In this document: positions 57,785 through 64,000 of the stretch, one piece after another
Layout: the number at the start of each line of letters is the position of its first letter
How positions within the stretch are numbered: position 1 is the stretch's first letter
Origin: Chlamydomonas reinhardtii
Taxonomy: Eukaryota > Chlorophyta > Chlorophyceae > Chlamydomonadales > Chlamydomonadaceae
Length of the DNA: 64,000 nt
Direction: 5' to 3'
Assembly (NCBI RefSeq): GCF_000002595.2
Contig: NC_057009.1
Coordinates: 372,001 to 436,000 of the forward strand
Made by a program: the position numbers and the translations under genes
Notes under the pieces: model-generated
What the model was told of the DNA's origin: nothing
What the model saw: the letters and a program-made list of their open reading frames with translations, nothing else
Databases searched by the model: none

Positions 57785-59052
57785 CGAACCTTATGCCCCT
57801 CAAGTCCAATCAACGTCACGACCGCGGGCGGGAGCGCAAGGCAGGCAAGTAAGCTGGCTGGCAGGCACGCTAGCTGGTCCCGCGGCGTGCACGCACCTCA
57901 TGCTGTTCTGGCGCTGAGCCCCCCGTCGTAGCCCGAGGCATAGCAACTGCCCGTAGTGGCACAGCGTGGCGAGCAACGCAACAGGGCCGGCCGAGGTGCG
58001 AGGTGGCCGATGAGGCAACCCCTCGAGTGAAGCATGGTGGTAGAGGTAGATTATTATATGCAGAAGCAACCCACTGGTTCTTAAGGGGAGGCGGTTCTTA
58101 AGGGATGGCCCGCGGATGCCGCGACCGTTGACCGAACACGCTGCGTTTTGACCGAACACGCTGCGTCAAGCTAAGCGCTAATCCAGACATGTGCATCGAG
58201 CATTTGTTTAAACTGTGCACGAGCGGTTAGCTGTAATCCGCGCGACTGGAGAGCGCGGCTTTTCAAAGGCGAAGCCGAAATAGGATTTAGATGAGGGTGT
58301 ATGCATCACCGATGTGCATTAGCCAGGCCGTAGCTCTTGACATGACCCTTATGGAAACGCGTGAAAGCGTGCCGTACCTCCATGGCGACGTGCACCCATG
58401 AACCCACCAACCTTGACCCTCACCCGTACCCATGTTCTGTATTGCGCACTAGCGAACCGCCTAGCGATCTATGGGGCGTGCCCCGCAAGCAGCATGTGGT
58501 AGCCCAGCTACCCCGCGCACCTCCAGTGCTGCCTTCCACTCTACAGTTCTCAATCACACGCATATCGCTACGCCTTGCCCCTTTCACAAGCCAATCTGGC
58601 GCCCGCTTGGCTGTAGCACGTTAAGCTGTCATCAACAATGCATTTGCACGCTTCAAACACGTCTCCAGATACCAGAAGCCGTCAGTGTCTTTGCGTGGCT
58701 GTGTCAAATGTAAGCCGTCAGCCGCAACGCAATGGCACAACTGAAACCCACGTGATGGCCCCAGTCGATGCGTGAGGCGGTAGTCCCACCCGCCCTCCGC
58801 ACACCGGGGGCAGATCCCCACCTTCCACCCCCACCGCCCGCTCCCTCTGCCCAGTGCCCCACGCGCCTGGCTCCTCCGGCCCGCTACCCCACCGATGAGC
58901 CGATGCGTAGACAGCACCCACCGACCCCGGAAGCCGACCGGAACGGGGCCTGCTGCTACCAACGCGCCAGCACCAGCCTGCCGGCACAATCCTAGACGCC
59001 GCGCACGTCCACTCGTCCAGGCCAGCGCCACCTCCCCTCGTGCAGCTGGCAG
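57785..59052. other. Intergenic SET upstream / PDK downstream
   Basis: No gene seen. Two short tandem repeats: GGTTCTTAAGGG twice at about 58077-58101 and TTGACCGAACACGCTGCGT twice at 58128-58166. Confidence 0.4.
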
Positions 59053-62000
59053 CTAGTAAGGAGCCATGTTAATGGGCAGCGTGGAGGGCTCGTCCACATG
59101 CTCCTCCCACTCGTGCTCCTCCAGGCGCCGCAGGGTCAGGTAGGCGTCCACGCCGTACCCGGGGATGGTCTGAAGCCGCAGGTCGCCGCCTGCACGGGTG
59201 GGCGGAGACGGCGGCGGGCAGGTGCAAGGGAGGGGTAGATTGCGTGGTTGTCTTGAAGAGCACTAGGCAGGGACACTCAGGACCGGGAGTGCGATGGGGG
59301 TGCAGCGTATAAGAAAATGGTTGCGAGAGCGCGGGCCAAGGCTGCTCCACTCCAGACACTACGGTAGGCAGATGCAAATCCTGGGGGGTGTCGCGGTCCC
59401 CGCCCTGGTCGCTGTGGCCCTGCAGGCTGTGGCCACCTCCGCCAATAGCCGTAGGCCCCCAGTGCAACAGACCCCGCCGCTACAGACACAACTGCGATAG
59501 CAATGCGCAGCCATGGGCTCACCGAAGTATCTTGCATACAGCCGCGACAGAGGCAGGCCGAAGCCCAGCCCCGCCATCTGGTAGCGTGAGTGGCCGCCGG
59601 GCCCGCGCATCAGCACCTGCAGCCCACCGCCCGGCTGCTGCTGCCGCCGGCCGCCCGTGCTGCTGCCGCCGCCGCCACTGGATGCCGTTGCTGCGGACCC
59701 GCTGCCGCCCGCGCCCGCCGCCACCTGCTGCACCATGCCACTGCCCAGCCCCTCCACCACGTCCGGCCCCACGCCGTCCTTCCCGCCGCTGCCGCTGGTA
59801 CTGCTGCTGCTGCTGTGGGTGGAGGCCGCCGCGCTCCGTCCAATGGTGGTAAAGCCGTATGACCACACCTGCACAAGGCGACACAACAAACACGCCGCTT
59901 CAGTTGAGCGCCACGGTTGCCGGCGAAGACGATGGAACACACATCTCGTGTCCTGACAGGCGGCGCTGGCACGGGGTACGGCGTCGGGAGAAATCGAACA
60001 CCAAACCAGGGGCTGGGCAGTCATCAGAGCCATGATTAGCCGAGCGAGGCGCACGCTGACCTGGTCACCGGTACGGAGTCTGCCCAACGCCATTGTAATC
60101 ACCACAGACCTTTGCTAATCAGCAGCCTTGGGTGCCCCACAGACGCCACCCAGCCCCCTGCCGGCGCACCTTGTCGATGAATTCCTCCGCAATGCCGCCG
60201 CCCTGGTCGGTGATCCGGACGGTCAGCGTGCCGTTTAGGCCCGGGCACACGCGCACATGCACCGGCGGCAGCTTGGGCGGCGGGCACGAGAACGCCTGCA
60301 TTTACGGGGGACCTGTTTGTCACATCGACGCTCCGAGCATTGGTATGCGCGAGGGGGGAGGATGCGCCACTCTACACATTCTCGCCGCTCCATCGCTGTA
60401 GGCAGATAGCCTATTTATGGTACTCTGGGACTGCTAAGCGGCATTGCAGGCGCACAAGGACAGTTGTGTGAGCGGGCAAGCTGCAAAGGTGCACACACGC
60501 ACCGGATTGCCCGCGCCGCCCGCCTGCGCTTGCCGCGCTGCTTGTTGCGCCCTGCCCTGCTCCACCACCGCCCTGCGTTATCACGAAGGTTTGCACGGCC
60601 ATGCGTGGGAGGAAAGTAAAGATAAGAAAGCTCCAATGTATGCAGGCAGGCGTGTTTCCGTCCTACCACGCTCGATGCTGGCATGTGCCGAAAACGGCGA
60701 CCCCAGAGCCCGTTGAGCCAATACACCCGCGCCCTGCGGCCCCTGCCCTGCTCCGCCCCGCTCCCCGCCTTCTGCCGCCCCGCTCCCCCGCACCTCATGG
60801 CGTTCTTGAGCAGTTCGTAAAGCATGTAGTCCAGGTGAGCGGGGATGTAGGGAATGGTCACGTGTGGGTCGCCGCTAACCACCACGTCCGGCGCCGTGCC
60901 GTACGTCTCCATGCACACCTGCGCACACCCGAGAGGGCGTGCAGGCGTGCAGGCAGGCGGGAAGGCGGACGTTGCCGGCATGAGTGTTGAGGAGGCCACG
61001 TGCTAAAGAGCACAATGACAACATTACGCAAGAGCACCTGTGTGTATGTGTGAGCGCTCGCGTGTGTCGTGCATGTGTGTCACCGCATCCGTGATTGGAT
61101 GCGACGCGGCTAGCTTCCTCGACAGCCCCCCAGCAACAGCAGCTGCTGCCACCCTGCCGCCGGGCCCACCCGCCACCCACCCGCCGCCGCCCAGCCGCCA
61201 CGCACCTGTTTGGTCTTCTGCACCGCGAAGTCTATGGAGTCGTGCACGTCCAGGTCGGTGCAGATGATGCCGATGAAGGCCGGGCGCTTGTTGTTGATGT
61301 GCAGGTGCTGCTCCGCAATGACGCGGCGGCTGATGCGGCTGCGCAGCATGGAGTCAAAGAAGCTGTCCATGCGCAGGCAGCTGCCCACAAGCTCCTTGCT
61401 CTTGCACTCGCGCAGGCCCGTGGCCAGAGAGTCCAGCATGGGGGCTGCAGGGCGGATTGCGGGTGGGAGAGGGGTCCGAGGCAGGTAGCTCGGGTGGCTG
61501 GCAGCAGGTGGCGGTGGCGGGATGGGAAACGTGTCATGCGGTCAAGTTCCGGGCGTGCAGGCCGTCAAAGGCAGCCGTGCACGGTGTCCTCTGACGGTAC
61601 CGACGTTATACCCAGCCCAAACTAGAAGTGGCTGACAGGTCTGCAGACAAGGCGCGTGTGACCGAGCTCTAACAGCATGCCGCAGCCTCCAACCCGCGCC
61701 GCTGGTTCCCTCCTTTGCCGACGTGCTGCCCGACCCCGCCTCCAGCCCTGGCAGCCCCTGCCCCTCTCCGTCCCCCACCCCCTCCCTCTGCCTTCTGCCT
61801 GCCGCCCCACCGTGTGAGTCCAGGTGCTGGCGCAGCAGCTGACAAAAGTCCTGGTTCTCCTCCAGCGTGCGGATGGTGGGCACACGCCGCAGCGTCTCTG
61901 TGCAGGTGGGCATGACTAGTTAGGAGAAGGCCTGTTGTTACGGCGCAGTATTGCACAGACTGACGGGTAGGATGGCAGTCGGCAGCACCCGCAGCGCCCG

Positions 62001-63022
62001 ACAACAAAGCAGCCCCAACCGCCACTCCTGCCACTGCGTGCTCTGCCCTCCGGACTCGATTCTTGACACGCGCGCACCAAAGCTGATGTAGTACTGGTTG
62101 TACACCTTTTTGATGTGTGGGTTGGTCACCACGATGTACGGCAGCAGCTGCAGGTCCAGCAGCCGCCGCGCCAGGCGCTTGGGCAGCTGGGGGCGTGTAG
62201 GGGTGCGCAGGGGTGTGGCCTCGGCGGTGTGCGTAAGAGGGAGAGCATAACGCCATGCTGCCCCAGCACACTGCGTGGGAGTCCCGCCTCCACCACATCC
62301 ACTGCCACCGCCCCAGCCCTTCAGGTCGTCTCCAGCGACCACACAGCAAGCTAAAGCTCACCGCTTGCCAACATGGCTTTTCGCCCCCAAGCCTAGGCTA
62401 CTTGTACAGCCTTTTGCCCACAGCCCCCCTGCCGCACCTCCCGCTGCACATATCGAGCGCTCTTGAGGACCTTGTCCGGATCGTTCCATGCGTTGCGACC
62501 GAAGCTTAGCATTTGACGCAGAGACAACACCTCCACGTCTTGCGCCGCATACTACGATTTGAAGGCCGGGGGCATAGCGGCAGGGTAGTGTCGGTCCCAA
62601 AGAGGCTTGAGCGTCACACCCTGAAGATGACAGTGGGTAATTGGCCGAGGTGCCCACCCATGCGCCGCGCCGCCCCGCCCACGCGCTGCGCCGCCCCGCC
62701 TCGTCGCTGTCGTATGAGCATGCAGCTGACCGCAAATGCACTCTCAACCTGCGGCTATGACGAGTCTGGCAAAGGTACCGCCAGGCAAGAGGCCTGCGCC
62801 CTGCCTTAACCCCCGCTAGGCCAGCGCACCCCTTGTGCTCATCCATCTTACCTTCTCTACCGTCGAGTCGTAGAAGCTCTCCGCCCTAACGGTATTTAGC
62901 TGAAACTCGGCGCACGAAGCCGTGGACCCGACATGAAGAGATTGACGGGCGCAGCGCCATGCTCCGGAGCTGTCCACCGCGCTGCCCAAGCCACTAATGA
63001 TGCGATGTGCAATGCTTTGCAT
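59053..63022 (-). CDS. PDK: Mitochondrial PDK/BCKDK-family protein kinase
   Basis: GHKL-fold kinase that inactivates pyruvate or branched-chain ketoacid dehydrogenase by Ser phosphorylation in the mitochondrial matrix. Ten exons, 507 aa: complement of 59053-59189, 59523-59868, 60170-60295, 60503-60572, 60794-60918, 61206-61444, 61811-61897, 62078-62186, 62438-62551, 62852-63022. The start MQSIAHRIISGLGSAV looks like a mitochondrial presequence. Family blocks: SLRQMLSFGRNAWNDPDKVL, RELPKRLARRLLDLQLLPY, VIAEQHLHI, N-box ELLKNAMR (274-281), G1 DQGGGI (335-340) and G2 GLGFGLPLSR (447-456). LYARYFGGDLRLQTIPGYG is close to plant PDK, while the upstream half is nearer BCKDK, so the substrate complex is open. 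A Ser/Gly/Gln insert of about 80 residues (358-441) separates G1 and G2. Confidence 0.88.
61003..61050 (+). repeat. Diverged TTAAAGAGCAC-type core in PDK intron
   Basis: GTGCTAAAGAGCACAATGAC then AACATTACGC aligns with the core seen at 2987 and 4414, but with only a short TG stretch after it. It lies in the PDK intron 60919-61205. Confidence 0.6.
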
Positions 63023-63585
63023 GCCTCCCCCTTGTCCGTGTGATGGCGCAACTGGCGGCACGAACTCGCGCAAGTCGCCTCAGCTTTCTTCTTCAAGCTT
63101 AGTCGGTCGCGCCTACAGGCGCGCTAGCATTGCATTGAATTACCAATGACATTTACGTATCAGCGACAACACCTGGGGCCACCGGCTGCTGAACTAGCAA
63201 CGAGTCACAATCGTGTCAGCAGGCTCAGCCGCTTATGACCGGCCGCGTTTTGCATTGATACAAGCAACACTCAAGCAATTTACAACAGAATGTTGGCGAA
63301 TGAGCTACAAGTCTACGAAGCGCCGGCATGGACAAAACAGCAAGTTTGAGAAGTTGCACCATGGAGACCTGTTTTTCCGGGCATGTAGTACGTCATTCAC
63401 AAGGCATCTCGCTGTTCGCAAGCGCGCCGAAACCAGGCAACGGGCCCGACTTTCTAGTTTTCTGGGCCTGCGGCAATCTTCCAAGGTGCCTCGTTCAGTT
63501 GGACGTCTAGCCTTGGCAGAACCTCAGTACTCGCTCATTTGCGGTCCGATTTGTCGGAGGCACAGGTTCCATCGTCTTGACGCGG
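63023..63585. other. Divergent intergenic at right edge
   Basis: 5' flank of the PDK-like gene and probably of the gene beginning near 63586. An open frame at 63213-63704 (+) has no recognisable features. Confidence 0.3.
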
Positions 63586-63890
63586 ATGCTCGGCGGCGCT
63601 GCGTGCGGGACAGCCCGGCCTGCGACTGCCGCAGGACCCACGGATGCGGCTATCAGGACACAGACGGCGGCTTTCAGGCTCAGGCCGTGGGCGGTGAGCT
63701 CTGAAGCTGCGGAGCGCCGGCTATCGCACAGCAGCGCGTGTGGCCGGGGCCGCAGCGCCACCGGAAGCGACCTCCGCTGCCCGGTACGGCGGCGTGGGTC
63801 CTGCGTCGCTGCTGCTGCCGGCTACGGATCCGAGCCATTCATGGGTGACACGCCCCGCGCCCCGCGGCAGCGCAAGCCGGAGTGGGTCAG
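63586..63890 (+). CDS. Possible first exon of plastid lipoyl synthase (partial)
   Basis: An open frame from ATG 63586 (MLGGAACGTARPATAAGPTD) is Arg, Ala and Ser rich with few acidic residues, like a plastid transit peptide. It ends in GDTPRAPRQRKPEWVR just before a good donor, CAG/GTGCGT, at 63890. The RKPEWxR motif resembles the N-terminal part of lipoyl synthases (LipA), which install sulfur on octanoyl groups with iron-sulfur clusters. The radical-SAM cysteines would lie beyond the window, so the identity is a guess from one short motif. The gene runs off the right edge. Confidence 0.35.
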
Positions 63891-64000
63891 GTGCGTGGCG
63901 GGGACGCAGCGCGCGACGGCGCGGCGCGGGTGCATCGCAGCTGCGTGCCCTGTAGTGCTGTGGTGGCGGGGCGGGCGATGGGTGTTCGCGATGGACATAC

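Noticed and set aside
63213-63704. 163-codon + frame upstream of the right-edge gene
   Set aside because: No domain, odd composition and no homologous motif; kept only as intergenic.

Overview
This window reads as nuclear DNA of a volvocine green alga, almost certainly Chlamydomonas reinhardtii or a very close relative. The genes are GC-rich and cut by many short GT-AG introns. Proteins carry Ala, Gly, Ser and Gln low-complexity inserts, candidate poly(A) signals are TGTAA, and intergenic DNA is full of (TG)n runs. The spliced ALB3 model is 495 aa and the spliced TOC34 model is 397 aa. From memory (not checked) both lengths fit the C. reinhardtii proteins, which I recall as near neighbours on chromosome 6. 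Exon joins below were worked out by hand from reading frame, splice sites and family alignment; every complete model has a length divisible by three.

Layout. 0.7-1.6 kb: a plastid-type zinc-finger membrane protein (+). 2.4-5.1 kb: a repeat cluster with one long CTG run, four TG runs and a tandem repeat. 5.3-5.9 kb: GINS subunit PSF3 (+), convergent with RFC4 (-, 7.5-10.5 kb). 11.0-11.7 kb: a small predicted plastid membrane protein (+). 12.9-15.7 kb: ALB3 thylakoid insertase (+). 17.2-23.2 kb: FY/WDR33 polyadenylation factor (-), divergent from LZTFL1/BBS17 (+, 23.4-25.9 kb). 26.0-26.8 kb: a fold-back DNA element. 27.5-28.1 kb: a small possible tail-anchored protein (-). 29.0-38.6 kb: listerin, LTN1 (-). 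38.6-40.6 kb: repeat-rich gap. 40.6-43.8 kb: a Cof-type HAD phosphatase (-), divergent from TOC34 (+, 44.0-47.7 kb). 48.4-52.4 kb: a 5'-truncated L1-like LINE with an 11-bp target-site duplication. 52.5-54.0 kb: hairpins and a dispersed repeat. 54.0-57.8 kb: a SET-like protein with a repeated N-terminal motif (-). 59.1-63.0 kb: a mitochondrial PDK/BCKDK-type kinase (-). 63.6 kb to the edge: perhaps the first exon of a lipoyl synthase gene (+).

The genes are housekeeping functions: replication (PSF3, RFC4), plastid protein import and insertion (TOC34, ALB3), mRNA 3' processing (FY), ribosome quality control (LTN1), cilia (LZTFL1) and metabolic control (PDK-like, HAD). I see no operon-like system. 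Three close head-to-head pairs may share promoters: FY/LZTFL1, HAD/TOC34 and RFC4/small membrane protein.

The least familiar items are the repeat-motif plus SET-like protein, the composite TG/TTAA-core repeat family, the fold-back element that holds the first TGTAA downstream of LZTFL1, and short dispersed repeats that occur in pairs, one of them inside HAD introns.
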